Part shown: piece by piece, positions 6,086 through 15,228 of the stretch
How the letters are laid out: each line of letters opens with the position of its first letter
How positions within the stretch are numbered: position 1 is the first letter of the stretch
Virus record (IMG/VR): IMGVR_UViG_3300020416_000046
Location: 1-28,379 of that record
DNA: 28,379 nt
Reading direction: 5' to 3' (one strand)
DNA from: a virus
Notes under the pieces: generated by a model
What the model saw: the letters and a program-made list of their open reading frames with translations, nothing else
The model's database searches: none
What the model was told of the DNA's origin: nothing
Translations under genes and position numbers: made by a program

Positions 6086-8577
6086 AGTTTTATACAAATG
6101 TTTGCATGATCGGGGACAAGTTTCTCGTCCGTGGATACGATAATGGCGAGTATTTTCAGATCCGTGACGATTATCAACCTACCCTATTTGTATCATCAAA
6201 TAAAAAAACACATTACAAAACTCTCGATGGTAAAAGCGTAGCACCTATTAAACCTGGTACTGTGCGAGAAACCAGAGATTTTATAAAACAATATGAGTTT
6301 GTAGATAATTTCCAAGTATTTGGTAATGAAAGATTTATTTACCAATACATATCAGACAAATATCCTCAAGACGAAGTTAAGTTTGATGTTAGTAAGATTC
6401 GTCTATACACGATGGATATTGAAACTAGATCAGAGAATGGATTCCCTGATGTAGAGGCAGCAGATCAAGAGATGTTATTGATCTCTATGCAAGATTATAA
6501 TACAAAAGAGATTATTACATGGGGTATTGGTAAGTTCAAGTTAAAGCAAGAGAATGTATATTACAAACAATTTAATAATGAGTTTGATTTACTAAGTGAT
6601 TTTATACAATGGTGGATTAAAAATACTCCAGACATTGTGACTGGTTGGAACATACAAATGTTTGATATACCATATCTCGCAAAAAGATTGTATAGAGTTC
6701 TAGGTGAGAAAACTGCTAGAAGATTGTCCCCTTGGGGTCTAGTGTCTCCAAAAGAACTTTACATCAAAGGTCGTCGTCATGTTGTATATGATATAGGTGG
6801 TATCACACAATTAGATTACCTAGATCTATACAAGAAATTTACATATAAAGCACAAGAATCTTACCGACTAGAATACATTGCACAGGTAGAACTAGGACAC
6901 ACAAAACTAGATCACTCTGAGTTTGATACATTCAAAGATTTCTACACTCATGGGTGGCAAAAATTTGTAGAATATAACATTGTCGATGTGGAACTAGTTG
7001 ATAAACTAGAAGACAAAATGGGTCTTATTCAGTTGGCATTGACTATGGCATATGATGCCAAAGTAAATTACAATGATGTGTTCTATCAGGTTCGCATGTG
7101 GGACAATATAATTTACAATTATCTAAAGAAAAGAAATATTGTTATTCCTCCTAAATTATCTGAACAAAAGGATGAAAAATATGCAGGTGCATATGTAAAA
7201 GAACCTATACCTGGCAAGTATGATTGGGTGGTATCCTTTGACCTTAACAGTCTGTATCCTCATTTGATTATGCAGTACAATATATCACCAGAAACATTAT
7301 TAGAAAGCAAACATCCTACTGTATCAGTCAAAGATATACTTGAAAAAAATATAACTTTTGAAATGCATAAGGATAATTCTATTTGTGCTAATGGTGCAAT
7401 GTATCGCAAAGACAAGAGAGGGTTCTTGCCTGAGTTGATGGAAAAGATGTATAATGAAAGAGTCATTTTCAAGAAGAGAATGATCAAAGCAAAGAAAGAA
7501 TATGAGAAAACTCCCACTAAAGATCTTGAGAAAGAGATTGCTCGATGTAACAACATCCAGATGGCAAAGAAGATATCTCTTAACTCTGCCTATGGTGCGA
7601 TTGGTAATCAATACTTCCGCTATTATCAATTAGCAAACGCAGAAGCGATTACTTTATCTGGACAAGTTTCTATTCGTTGGATAGAAAACAAAATGAATGC
7701 TTACCTCAACAAAATCTTAAAGACCAATGACAAAGATTATGTTATTGCTAGTGATACTGATTCTATCTATCTTAACCTCGGTCCTCTCGTCGATGTTATT
7801 TACAAAGATAAGGAGAAAAATTCTGAAAGCATTGTCTCATTTCTTGATAAAATTTGTGAGGAGAAATTTGAACCCTTCATCGACCAGTCCTACAAAGAAC
7901 TAGCAGAGTATGTAAATGCCTATGACCAAAAGATGTTCATGAAGAGAGAGAACATCGCTGACAGGGGCATATGGACTGCTAAGAAGAGATATATTTTAAA
8001 TGTATGGAACAGCGAAGGTGTGCAATATACCGAACCTAAACTAAAGATGATGGGTATTGAGGCAGTCAAGTCATCAACACCTGCACCTTGTCGCACAATG
8101 ATTAAAGATGCACTTAAGTTGATGATGAATGGCACTGAAGATGATGTAATTAAATTCATCGAAGACAGTCGTAAGAAGTTTAGGAAGTTGCCTCCAGAAG
8201 AAATAGCATTCCCAAGATCTGTTTCTGATGTGACCAAATATAAATCAAACAACATGATCTATATAAAAGGCACACCTATTCATGTGCGTGGTGCACTACT
8301 GTTTAATCATTACATTAAACAAAACAAATTGACGAATAAGTATTCGTTAATTGGTAATGGTGAGAAGATTAAGTTCTGCTACCTTAAAAAACCAAACAAA
8401 ATACATGAAAATGTGATATCATTTATTCAAGACTTTCCTAAAGAATTGGGTATTGACAAATACATTGACCATGACTTACAATTCAATAAGAGTTTTCTTG
8501 AACCTTTGAGAATTATTCTTGACTCTATCGGTTGGAGAGTTGAGAGAACTGCAAACCTTGAATCATTTTTTGTATAA
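6082..8577 (+). CDS. 43: family B DNA polymerase gp43
   Basis: The replicative polymerase with 3'-5' proofreading. The exonuclease part has D112 and E114 in TMDIET (Exo I), the GWNIQMFDIPYL block (Exo II) and YNIVDVELV (Exo III). The polymerase part has motif A DLNSLYP (387-393), motif B KKISLNSAYG (496-505) and motif C DTDS (558-561), so all catalytic Asp residues are present. At 831 residues it is shorter than T4 gp43 (898), mainly between motifs A and C, where the distance is about 40 residues less than in T4. Translation starts at a TTG overlapping the stop of the preceding gene by 4 bases. The stop overlaps the uvsX start by one base. There is no intron or intein: the motifs are continuous in one frame. 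Confidence 0.97.
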   Translation: MKFYTNVCMIGDKFLVRGYDNGEYFQIRDDYQPTLFVSSNKKTHYKTLDGKSVAPIKPGTVRETRDFIKQYEFVDNFQVFGNERFIYQYISDKYPQDEVKFDVSKIRLYTMDIETRSENGFPDVEAADQEMLLISMQDYNTKEIITWGIGKFKLKQENVYYKQFNNEFDLLSDFIQWWIKNTPDIVTGWNIQMFDIPYLAKRLYRVLGEKTARRLSPWGLVSPKELYIKGRRHVVYDIGGITQLDYLDLYKKFTYKAQESYRLEYIAQVELGHTKLDHSEFDTFKDFYTHGWQKFVEYNIVDVELVDKLEDKMGLIQLALTMAYDAKVNYNDVFYQVRMWDNIIYNYLKKRNIVIPPKLSEQKDEKYAGAYVKEPIPGKYDWVVSFDLNSLYPHLIMQYNISPETLLESKHPTVSVKDILEKNITFEMHKDNSICANGAMYRKDKRGFLPELMEKMYNERVIFKKRMIKAKKEYEKTPTKDLEKEIARCNNIQMAKKISLNSAYGAIGNQYFRYYQLANAEAITLSGQVSIRWIENKMNAYLNKILKTNDKDYVIASDTDSIYLNLGPLVDVIYKDKEKNSESIVSFLDKICEEKFEPFIDQSYKELAEYVNAYDQKMFMKRENIADRGIWTAKKRYILNVWNSEGVQYTEPKLKMMGIEAVKSSTPAPCRTMIKDALKLMMNGTEDDVIKFIEDSRKKFRKLPPEEIAFPRSVSDVTKYKSNNMIYIKGTPIHVRGALLFNHYIKQNKLTNKYSLIGNGEKIKFCYLKKPNKIHENVISFIQDFPKELGIDKYIDHDLQFNKSFLEPLRIILDSIGWRVERTANLESFFV

Positions 8578-9581
8578 TGGATTTTCTAAAAGACATCGTA
8601 AAAGAGATTGGTGATGACTACACACAACTCGCATCAGATATTGACGAAACTGAAAAATATGTGGACACAGGTTCGTACATTTTTAATGGACTTGTATCAG
8701 GGAGTATATTTGGTGGTGTATCTAGCAACAAGATTACTGCTGTGGCTGGGGAGTCTAGCACTGGAAAAACTTTTTTCTCTCTCGCTATTGTTAAAAATTT
8801 TCTGGATAACGATCCTAACGCTTATTGTTTATATTTTGATACCGAATCCAGTATCACAAAGTCTCTACTCGAAGATCGTGGGGTAGATACAAGTCGTTTA
8901 GTTGTTATCAATGTTGTAACAATTGAGCAGTTTAGATCAAAGGCACTTAAAGCAGTAGATATATATCTTAAGTCCAAGACAGAAGATCGCAAACCATGTA
9001 TGTTTGTGTTAGACTCTCTTGGTATGCTGTCCACCGAAAAGGAAATTGACGATGCACTAAACGATAAGCAAGTTCGTGACATGACTAAATCACAACTTGT
9101 TAAAGGTGCTTTTAGAATGTTGACATTGAAGCTTGGACAGGCAAACATACCTATGATCGTTACAAACCACACTTATGATGTTATTGGAGCTTATGTCCCT
9201 ACAAAAGAAATGGGTGGCGGTAGTGGCCTTAAGTACGCTGCTTCTACCATTATTTACCTCTCGAAGAAAAAAGAGAAAGACGGTAAAGATGTCATCGGAA
9301 ATCTTATCAAAGCTAAGACACACAAATCTCGTCTAAGCAAAGAGAATAAAGATGTTACAGTTCGTCTGTTCTATGATGATCGTGGTCTTGATAGATACTA
9401 CGGTCTTTTAGATCTTGGCGAAGAGGCAGGTATGTGGAAAAATGTAGCAGGTAGATATGAGATGAATGGTAAAAAAGTATATGCTAAAGAAATATATAAA
9501 AATCCTGAGAAATATTTTACTGAAGATGTAATGAATAAACTAGACGAAGCATCTAAAAAATTGTTTAGTTATGGATCTTAA
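8577..9581 (+). CDS. uvsX: UvsX recombinase (RecA-like)
   Basis: UvsX forms filaments on single-stranded DNA and drives strand exchange for recombination-dependent replication and repair. The Walker A motif GESSTGKT is at residues 58-65 and the Walker B strand at MFVLDSLGML (about 142-151). NHTYD and the loop MGGGSGLKYAAST follow the RecA-family order. Its 334 residues are typical for the marine phage form (T4: 391). The start overlaps the gp43 stop (TAATG), and the end overlaps the following oxygenase-like gene by 11 bases. Its codons are visibly richer in C than those of most neighbours. Confidence 0.95.
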   Translation: MDFLKDIVKEIGDDYTQLASDIDETEKYVDTGSYIFNGLVSGSIFGGVSSNKITAVAGESSTGKTFFSLAIVKNFLDNDPNAYCLYFDTESSITKSLLEDRGVDTSRLVVINVVTIEQFRSKALKAVDIYLKSKTEDRKPCMFVLDSLGMLSTEKEIDDALNDKQVRDMTKSQLVKGAFRMLTLKLGQANIPMIVTNHTYDVIGAYVPTKEMGGGSGLKYAASTIIYLSKKKEKDGKDVIGNLIKAKTHKSRLSKENKDVTVRLFYDDRGLDRYYGLLDLGEEAGMWKNVAGRYEMNGKKVYAKEIYKNPEKYFTEDVMNKLDEASKKLFSYGS

Positions 9582-10239
9582 ATCTCTTCCTGTATTTCCT
9601 ATACCAATAGGGTTATACAATTTTGAGAAAGAGAATCATGATCTAAACAAAGCTTTGATAGATGATATTCAGAATGAGTTAGACAAAGATCAGCAAGGTC
9701 AGGTTCGCAGTAATATGGGAGGTTGGCATAGTGCTGATGATCAAGAAAAATATTATGATAGTTTTAAGAAATTAAGTGTTATAATAGAAGAGCAATCCGA
9801 TACCTATTGCAAGATGCATGGGTACAAAGGTGGTCTACAATGTAGCAACTTGTGGGCAAATGTAAATCAAGCAGGAGATTTTAATCTAAGTCATCATCAT
9901 GGCACTGCAGCATTAACAGGTGTTTACTATCCATGTGGTATGATTGTAGACAAAAAACTAGTTTTCAATTATACTAAGAATGTTTCATTAATGCCTGGTG
10001 TTTGGGATGGTCAAACTGGAGGATCTATTGTTCTCTATGATCCTTCCTATAGTAAGAAGACTAAACTCATCAAAGATAGAGATAAACCAAGTCCTTACAC
10101 ATTCGATACCTACTTTACATATCCTATTGCAGGATTATTAATCCTATTCCCATCTTATATTATTCATACTGTCACACCCTTCAAAGAAAACATGAAGAGA
10201 GTCAGTATATCTTTTGTCTTAAACTATGGAAAAACTTGA
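9571..10239 (+). CDS. 2OG-Fe(II) oxygenase-like protein (1 of 5)
   Basis: A 222-residue protein with the metal and 2-oxoglutarate pattern of the Fe(II)-dependent oxygenases common in marine phages: a His cluster SHHHGTAALTGVYYP (H108/H110), GGSIVLYDP in the jelly-roll core, then a distal His (H199 in YIIHT) and R210 in MKRVSISF, the usual 2OG-binding arginine. These enzymes hydroxylate or otherwise oxidise proteins, nucleic acids or small molecules; the substrate is unknown. It is nested between uvsX and gp41, overlapping both (11 and 14 bases), so it is made together with the replication genes. Confidence 0.72.
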   Translation: MDLKSLPVFPIPIGLYNFEKENHDLNKALIDDIQNELDKDQQGQVRSNMGGWHSADDQEKYYDSFKKLSVIIEEQSDTYCKMHGYKGGLQCSNLWANVNQAGDFNLSHHHGTAALTGVYYPCGMIVDKKLVFNYTKNVSLMPGVWDGQTGGSIVLYDPSYSKKTKLIKDRDKPSPYTFDTYFTYPIAGLLILFPSYIIHTVTPFKENMKRVSISFVLNYGKT

Positions 10240-11602
10240 ACTTACTATACTAAGCAACCTCATTCATAATGATGAGTATGCTAGGAAAGTAATTCCTTTT
10301 ATAAAATTAGATTATTTTGAACTAAGATCAGAAATGATTTTGTGTCAAGAGATAATAGATTTTATCGCAAAGTATAATAAGTGTCCAACACAAGAGATAT
10401 TAGATATAGAGATACAGAATAGAGAAGACATTACAGAACAAGAATATAAAGATATAAAAGATATAAATCAAACATTATCTAAATCATCTGACACTAATTG
10501 GTTAGTAGATGCAACAGAAAAATGGTGTCGTGATAGAGCAATATACTTAGCATTGATGTCCTCTATAAAAATAGCAGATGGACAAGATGCCAATAAAGGA
10601 AGAGGTGAGATACCACATATATTATCAGATGCTTTAGCAGTATCTTTTGATAACCATGTAGGACATGATTACCTTGAAGATTATGAAGCAAGATACGAAT
10701 CATATCATAAGAAAGAAGAAAAGATTCCTTTTGATCTAGAGTTCTTTGATAAGATTACAAAAGGTGGAGTTCCTAATAAAACTCTTAACATTGCTCTAGC
10801 AGGTACAGGTGTAGGAAAGTCTTTGTTTATGTGTCACTTTGCCTCTTCTGTCCTCCTCCAAGGAAAAAATGTTTTATACATCACTCTGGAAATGGCAGAG
10901 GAAAAAATAGCAGAGCGTATTGATGCAAATTTATTAGATGTAAACATAAGAGATCTTACTGATTTACCTCGTGTTATCTTTGAAAACAAGGTGACAAAAC
11001 TAGCAGAGAAAACACAAGGTCAATTGATTATAAAAGAATATCCTACTGCATCAGCACATACAGGACATTTTAAAACTTTATTAAATGAGTTAACACTTAA
11101 AAAATCTTTTAAACCTGACATTATATTCATAGATTACTTAAATATATGTGCGTCAAGTCGCTACTCTAAACTAGGAAATGTTAACTCCTATTCATACATC
11201 AAAGCAATCGCAGAAGACCTTCGTGGACTTGCAGTTGAATACAATGTCCCGATTGTTTCCGCTACTCAAACTACTAGGTCTGGTTATGGTAATAGTGATA
11301 TCGACCTTACTGATACTTCAGAATCCTTTGGTCTACCTGCCACTGCTGATCTCATGTTCGCTCTTATCAGCACTGACGAATTAGAGGGATTGAATCAGAT
11401 AATGGTTAAACAATTGAAGAATAGATATAATGATCCTACTATTAACAAAAGATTTGTTCTAGGAATTGATAGGGCAAAGATGAGATTGTTTGACTGCGAA
11501 CAAAACATAGGTGGAGAACTAATAGATAATGGACAAGAACAAGAAACTATAAAAGAAGATGCAAAACAAATGAAAAATAAATTTGCTAAATTACAATTTT
11601 AA
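10226..11602 (+). CDS. 41: replicative DNA helicase gp41 (DnaB-like)
   Basis: The hexameric helicase that unwinds DNA at the fork and works with the gp61 primase (at 21021). Residues 1-160 form the helical N-terminal domain. The RecA-like motor follows with Walker A AGTGVGKS (192-199), ITLEMAEEKIAERID (the DnaB-type H1a region) and Walker B IIFIDYLNI. SATQTTRSGYGNSDIDLTDTSESFGLPATAD is the H3/H4 region and contains the arginine expected near the subunit interface. Its 458 residues are close to T4 gp41 (475). It overlaps the oxygenase-like gene before it by 14 bases and is separated by 2 bases from the gene after. Confidence 0.95.
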   Translation: MEKLELTILSNLIHNDEYARKVIPFIKLDYFELRSEMILCQEIIDFIAKYNKCPTQEILDIEIQNREDITEQEYKDIKDINQTLSKSSDTNWLVDATEKWCRDRAIYLALMSSIKIADGQDANKGRGEIPHILSDALAVSFDNHVGHDYLEDYEARYESYHKKEEKIPFDLEFFDKITKGGVPNKTLNIALAGTGVGKSLFMCHFASSVLLQGKNVLYITLEMAEEKIAERIDANLLDVNIRDLTDLPRVIFENKVTKLAEKTQGQLIIKEYPTASAHTGHFKTLLNELTLKKSFKPDIIFIDYLNICASSRYSKLGNVNSYSYIKAIAEDLRGLAVEYNVPIVSATQTTRSGYGNSDIDLTDTSESFGLPATADLMFALISTDELEGLNQIMVKQLKNRYNDPTINKRFVLGIDRAKMRLFDCEQNIGGELIDNGQEQETIKEDAKQMKNKFAKLQF

Positions 11603-11604
11603 TT

Positions 11605-12462
11605 ATGGTAAAAACAGTTACTGATACTTGGCAGGAAATCTCAGTCGTCAACAATTTAAAATGGGAGTTTAAATTACTAGGAAGTAAACAAGACATTCCT
11701 GTATTGGTTGCACAAGATTATTGGAAATTTCCTGATAGCATTAAAGATTTTTTTGATAATGGATACTGGTATGATAATTTTTCTACAAACAATATTAGAC
11801 CAGGTAAAAGTTTTCATATACAATCAGAAGTTCTTGAGTGGTTTACTACACCAATAAAAAAATCCTTAGCACCTTTGTTTGGTCTGACTGATTTTATTAC
11901 TGATTGTACCTTTGGTAATTGTTTCAATACTAATATGAAATTGACTCAAATACAATCTGCCTTTCCTCATGTAGATATTGATAACAATGTACCACTTATT
12001 CATGATGTTCATATAGCAGCAAATATTAATATAACAAAATCAGAACATCCTGTACAAACTGGGTTCTGGTCATTCAATCAATTGAAATCAACTTTAGATT
12101 TTAGTCATAATGATAAAGCAGTTTTTAGAGATTTTTATTTTAAAATGGGATCTAATGCACTAACTGATAACGCATCATGGTTTCAGATAGAAGATTACGG
12201 TCCTTGGGTGCTTGAAGATATTATAACTATGTGCTATAATACCATCGTAGTATATCCAAGTCATTTTTTTCATAACCCTATTATGAAAGACTCTTGGTTT
12301 GATGATAGTGATAGAGTGACCATTAGTTCATTTCTAAATACATCGCCATCTAACTTAGACTTCCATCAAAAAGACATTGATAACATATCATATGCTTGGG
12401 AGTTTTTCCATTTAGATAAGATACACGACTATCATCCACAAAAAACTATCGTACCAGTATAA
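11605..12462 (+). CDS. 2OG-Fe(II) oxygenase-like protein, DUF6445 type (2 of 5)
   Basis: The 285-residue protein shows a metal-binding H-x-D at H122/D124 (FPHVDID), a distal His at 220 or 223 (PSHFFHN) and an arginine in DRVTISSF (R237). The spacing matches 2-oxoglutarate oxygenases. The layout resembles the DUF6445 group, which also fits the gene at 26281. The N-terminal 110 residues are Trp/Phe/Tyr-rich and have no recognisable motif. Substrate unknown. The gene lies directly between gp41 and mazG, with only 2-4 bases on either side. The assignment depends on three short motifs. Confidence 0.6.
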   Translation: MVKTVTDTWQEISVVNNLKWEFKLLGSKQDIPVLVAQDYWKFPDSIKDFFDNGYWYDNFSTNNIRPGKSFHIQSEVLEWFTTPIKKSLAPLFGLTDFITDCTFGNCFNTNMKLTQIQSAFPHVDIDNNVPLIHDVHIAANINITKSEHPVQTGFWSFNQLKSTLDFSHNDKAVFRDFYFKMGSNALTDNASWFQIEDYGPWVLEDIITMCYNTIVVYPSHFFHNPIMKDSWFDDSDRVTISSFLNTSPSNLDFHQKDIDNISYAWEFFHLDKIHDYHPQKTIVPV

Positions 12463-12466
12463 CATT

Positions 12467-13096
12467 ATGCCTACTTATTCAGACGCTATTTCTAATAACG
12501 ATTTCACAACACCACAAAAACCAACACCAAAACTAAACAGACCCAAAAAATTAAAAGAGTTTTGGGATCTAGAACCTGGCGATTCTGGTACAGAAGGTTG
12601 GTCTGATAATCCTGATGATCCAACAGGTGCACAACTTGGTGTAGGAGATGCAAATGTAGTTGTTACTCCAGATAAAACAACACAGACAGTTCCAAATCCA
12701 AAATGGACAGAGTATTTACAGTTTACAGATGCAGTAACCAGTAATGAATCTAAAAATACGGGTGCATTTATAAATCGCATCAAGGATTTAGAATCAAAAG
12801 GATGTAAAATTGAAAGACTTTTGACTGCTGCCATAGGTATCAACGCTGAAGGTGGTGAGTTCCTTGAGATTGTCAAGAAAATTGCATTCCAAGGAAAAGA
12901 ATTTACTCCTGCAGAGAAAGAACATTTGTTAATTGAATTGGGTGATGTTTTATGGTATGTTGCTCAAGCAACTATTGCTTTAGACTTATCTCTTGATGAG
13001 GTTATTGGTAGAAATATATCAAAACTTGCCAAAAGATATCCAGAAGGACACTTCAATGCTTACTTTTCAGAGAATAGACGCATAGATGATCTCTAA
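12467..13096 (+). CDS. mazG: MazG-like nucleotide pyrophosphohydrolase
   Basis: MazG enzymes hydrolyse nucleoside triphosphates to monophosphates; cyanophage MazG has been proposed to act on host (p)ppGpp or to favour dNTP supply. The catalytic helix pattern is present as E128-x-x-E131 (AEGGEFLEIVKK) and E157-x-x-D160 (LIELGDVLWYVA). A 100-residue N-terminal part rich in Pro, Thr and Asp has no clear domain and makes the protein longer (209) than the bare MazG fold. The stop TAA lies inside a CTAAATA element, and a terminator-like hairpin begins about 30 bases later, which suggests that this gene closes a transcription unit. Confidence 0.88.
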   Translation: MPTYSDAISNNDFTTPQKPTPKLNRPKKLKEFWDLEPGDSGTEGWSDNPDDPTGAQLGVGDANVVVTPDKTTQTVPNPKWTEYLQFTDAVTSNESKNTGAFINRIKDLESKGCKIERLLTAAIGINAEGGEFLEIVKKIAFQGKEFTPAEKEHLLIELGDVLWYVAQATIALDLSLDEVIGRNISKLAKRYPEGHFNAYFSENRRIDDL

Positions 13097-13099
13097 ATA
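13093..13099 (+). promoter_or_regulatory. T4-like late promoter candidate (CTAAATA)
   Basis: CTAAATA includes the mazG stop codon, as at 3550 and 26865. It is only 5 bases from the next ATG (13105), so a transcript from it would have almost no leader; this makes it weaker than the other sites. Confidence 0.3.
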
Positions 13100-13104
13100 A
13101 GTGT

Positions 13105-14517
13105 ATGGCAGATACAAGCACCACAAAAAAGACCTCATTAGAACCTTCTGAGGTCTTTTGTGCTCTTGGATTACTTATAAAAAACTCATTAATAGATGCA
13201 CTTTGCAAAGATGTCTCAGGTGAGGCACTATTGCAGTGGTCTGCTGTAGAGGGACTTGCTTTATCTAAAAAAATTAAGGCACTTGATCCTAAATTCACAA
13301 AAATGATTCAAGATGCAGGAAAAGTAAAAGATAAGAAGAAAAGAACTGACTTAGTTGCTAATATAGTAGCAGGATTTTCGGGTGCTAAGGGTGTTAAAAA
13401 GTTCTTAGACAAGATGGATACTAAAGTAGATACTGTAACTGCTGTTTATATGACAGGTGCTACATGGCCACAGGAGGTATCAAAGTTTAGATTGAAAGAA
13501 AAGGGAGAAAATTTTGATTATAACTCATCTGATTTGGTTGTACAGGTTGGTCAGAAAAAATTCTTTGGTATTTCATTAAAGAAAAAACCAAAACCAAATT
13601 CTCCTGATCCTACTATTATAAACAAAGCATTCAGCACTTTTTTAGAGGGAACAGATCAAAAAAATAGAAAAGCATTAGAAGATTTAAACAAAGTAAGGCA
13701 AAATTACTTTGCAGATATGGTAAGAAAGGCACAAAAAGAGGGTATAATAAATGTAAGAGGTCTAGAACAGTTAAAAAATGAAGAGATATGGAACTACAAA
13801 CTACTAAAACCAAATGGTAAAGACAAAGTTGCCCTGATTAACTTAAAAGGTTTCAACGAAAAAGATGATCCTATTGAGTTAACTGATGTGCCTGGTACAG
13901 TAGAACAGATGACAGTCTATGATAAACCAAAAGGAAGATTAGGTTTAAAAGATTTTATTAACAAAGATCTAGCAACACTTGATAACGATTTATTTACTAA
14001 TTTTACAGATATTATCAATGATAATGCTGAATATTTTGCTAATAAGTTGATTGATATGGTTCTCAAAGTTAGATTAGGTAGTAAACTAGAGGCAAAAAAC
14101 ATAGCAGATTTTAATTTTGAGTTTGCTTTGGTCACTGGGTTTGCAACTTATAGTCCACATAGAACAGATCCTACTAAAGATACATTAGTTTTGAAACCTG
14201 CAAAGTTCATTCCCCTACATACTGTATTATGTGGTCTTGCAAACTTGGCAGGTAATAAAAAACCATATAAAATCGAGTTGGATAAAGAAAAAAAATTAAA
14301 AGCAAATGCTGCAAAGGTATTCTATAAACTTTCTAGGTCTGGAGTACCAATTTTAGATTTAGAATTACGATATAAAGGTGATTTTAAATCTATGCCACAG
14401 TTTTTTGCTACGATAACAGATGAGTTTCAGACACAAATGGATGAAAAATGTCTTGTTACTAAACCAACTAAACCTCCACAGCAAACTTTAATTCTTAATC
14501 AAACATTTTACACCTGA
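13105..14517 (+). CDS. conserved cyanophage protein of 470 residues, possible nuclease fold
   Basis: I do not know the function. The protein is soluble and Lys-rich. Residues 140-160 read NSSDLVVQVGQKKFFGISLKK, with D143, S157 and K159. The order Asp, then a beta strand, then G-x-S-L-K is seen in some restriction-endonuclease-like folds in which Ser replaces the usual Glu. The rest has no motif I can name; FEFALVTGFATYSP (about 345-360) and the Gly/Asn-rich GLANLAGNKKPY (about 374-385) look like conserved blocks. I recall relatives in T4-like cyanophages after mazG. A perfect hairpin with T-run covers codons 8-19, an unusual place. The stop overlaps the ndhP start by one base (TGATG). Confidence 0.75.
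   Translation: MADTSTTKKTSLEPSEVFCALGLLIKNSLIDALCKDVSGEALLQWSAVEGLALSKKIKALDPKFTKMIQDAGKVKDKKKRTDLVANIVAGFSGAKGVKKFLDKMDTKVDTVTAVYMTGATWPQEVSKFRLKEKGENFDYNSSDLVVQVGQKKFFGISLKKKPKPNSPDPTIINKAFSTFLEGTDQKNRKALEDLNKVRQNYFADMVRKAQKEGIINVRGLEQLKNEEIWNYKLLKPNGKDKVALINLKGFNEKDDPIELTDVPGTVEQMTVYDKPKGRLGLKDFINKDLATLDNDLFTNFTDIINDNAEYFANKLIDMVLKVRLGSKLEAKNIADFNFEFALVTGFATYSPHRTDPTKDTLVLKPAKFIPLHTVLCGLANLAGNKKPYKIELDKEKKLKANAAKVFYKLSRSGVPILDLELRYKGDFKSMPQFFATITDEFQTQMDEKCLVTKPTKPPQQTLILNQTFYT
13127..13159 (+). terminator. terminator-like hairpin inside the start of a gene
   Basis: AAAAGACCTCA (13127-13137) and TGAGGTCTTTT (13149-13159) form an 11-bp perfect stem with an 11-base loop. On the + strand the right arm ends in four T, and on the - strand the left arm gives six T, so it could work in both directions. 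It lies 31 bases after the mazG stop and inside codons 8-19 of the 470-residue protein. Confidence 0.6.
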
Positions 14518-14672
14518 TGTTAGAAACAATTTTGTTACTTTTATCAATTCCCTTTGTAACATTTACACTTTACTTTGGGACGAAAGGAGGGTATTATGAT
14601 AGTGATGACTATGATGGTTATGGTACTGCCCACACTGTTCTAATGGATGAGGATGATCAAGGGAATACTTAA
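14517..14672 (+). CDS. ndhP: NdhP-like small subunit of photosynthetic NDH-1
   Basis: A 51-residue protein: one hydrophobic segment at residues 4-20 ([17 protein letters not shown]) followed by [20 protein letters not shown]. From memory, cyanobacterial NdhP is about 40-45 residues, with a single membrane helix and a closing motif of the form LYFG..GGYY..DDY.G.GTAH, which this fits very well. NdhP is needed for the large NDH-1 complex in cyclic electron flow. The gene begins at an ATG overlapping the previous stop and overlaps ndhI by 26 bases. A phage pair of ndhI with ndhP has, as I recall, been reported in Prochlorococcus phage P-TIM68. The identity rests on motif memory and context. Confidence 0.68.
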   Translation: MLETILLLLSIPFVTFTLYFGTKGGYYDSDDYDGYGTAHTVLMDEDDQGNT

Positions 14673-15228
14673 ATATCTGGCAGAGATAAAAGATTCTGCT
14701 AAATATATGCTACAAGGATTATCTGTTACCCTTGACCACATGGGTCGCAGACCTGTAACTGTTCAGTATCCCTACGAAAAACTCATACCATCTGAAAGGT
14801 ATCGTGGTCGCATACATTATGAATTTGATAAATGCATTGCATGTGAAGTATGTGTTAGAGTATGCCCAATCAATCTGCCAGTAGTAGATTGGGTAATGAA
14901 CAAACAAACAAAGAAAAAAGAACTAAGAAACTATTCAATTGATTTTGGGGCATGTATATTCTGCGGTAATTGCGTTGAGTATTGTCCTACAAATTGTTTA
15001 TCTATGACGGAGGAGTATGAACTTGCTACATTTGACAGACATCAACTTAACTATGATAATGTCGCTCTTGGACGATTGCCCACAAATGTTACAACTGATC
15101 CCAGTGTTAGGGCATTGCGTGAGTTACCTTACCTACCAAAAGGAGAAATGGATCCTCACACAGTCAAGGACTCTGACCCTAGGGTAGGCAAACTACCTGC
15201 TGAAGTATTAGAATGGATGACTAAATGA
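14647..15228 (+). CDS. ndhI: NdhI, NDH-1 subunit with two 4Fe-4S clusters
   Basis: Subunit I of the cyanobacterial NDH-1 complex, which carries electrons from ferredoxin to plastoquinone at the thylakoid membrane. Two ferredoxin motifs bind the clusters: C63, C66, C69, C73 ([12 protein letters not shown]) and C103, C106, C109, C113 ([12 protein letters not shown]). The N-terminal amphipathic part ([18 protein letters not shown]), the link [20 protein letters not shown] and the C-terminal [15 protein letters not shown] are as in cyanobacterial NdhI, and 193 residues is full length. All eight Cys are kept, so it is likely functional. It overlaps ndhP upstream and the thyX start by 4 bases. It is an auxiliary metabolic gene taken from a cyanobacterial host. 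Confidence 0.95.
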   Translation: MRMIKGILKYLAEIKDSAKYMLQGLSVTLDHMGRRPVTVQYPYEKLIPSERYRGRIHYEFDKCIACEVCVRVCPINLPVVDWVMNKQTKKKELRNYSIDFGACIFCGNCVEYCPTNCLSMTEEYELATFDRHQLNYDNVALGRLPTNVTTDPSVRALRELPYLPKGEMDPHTVKDSDPRVGKLPAEVLEWMTK

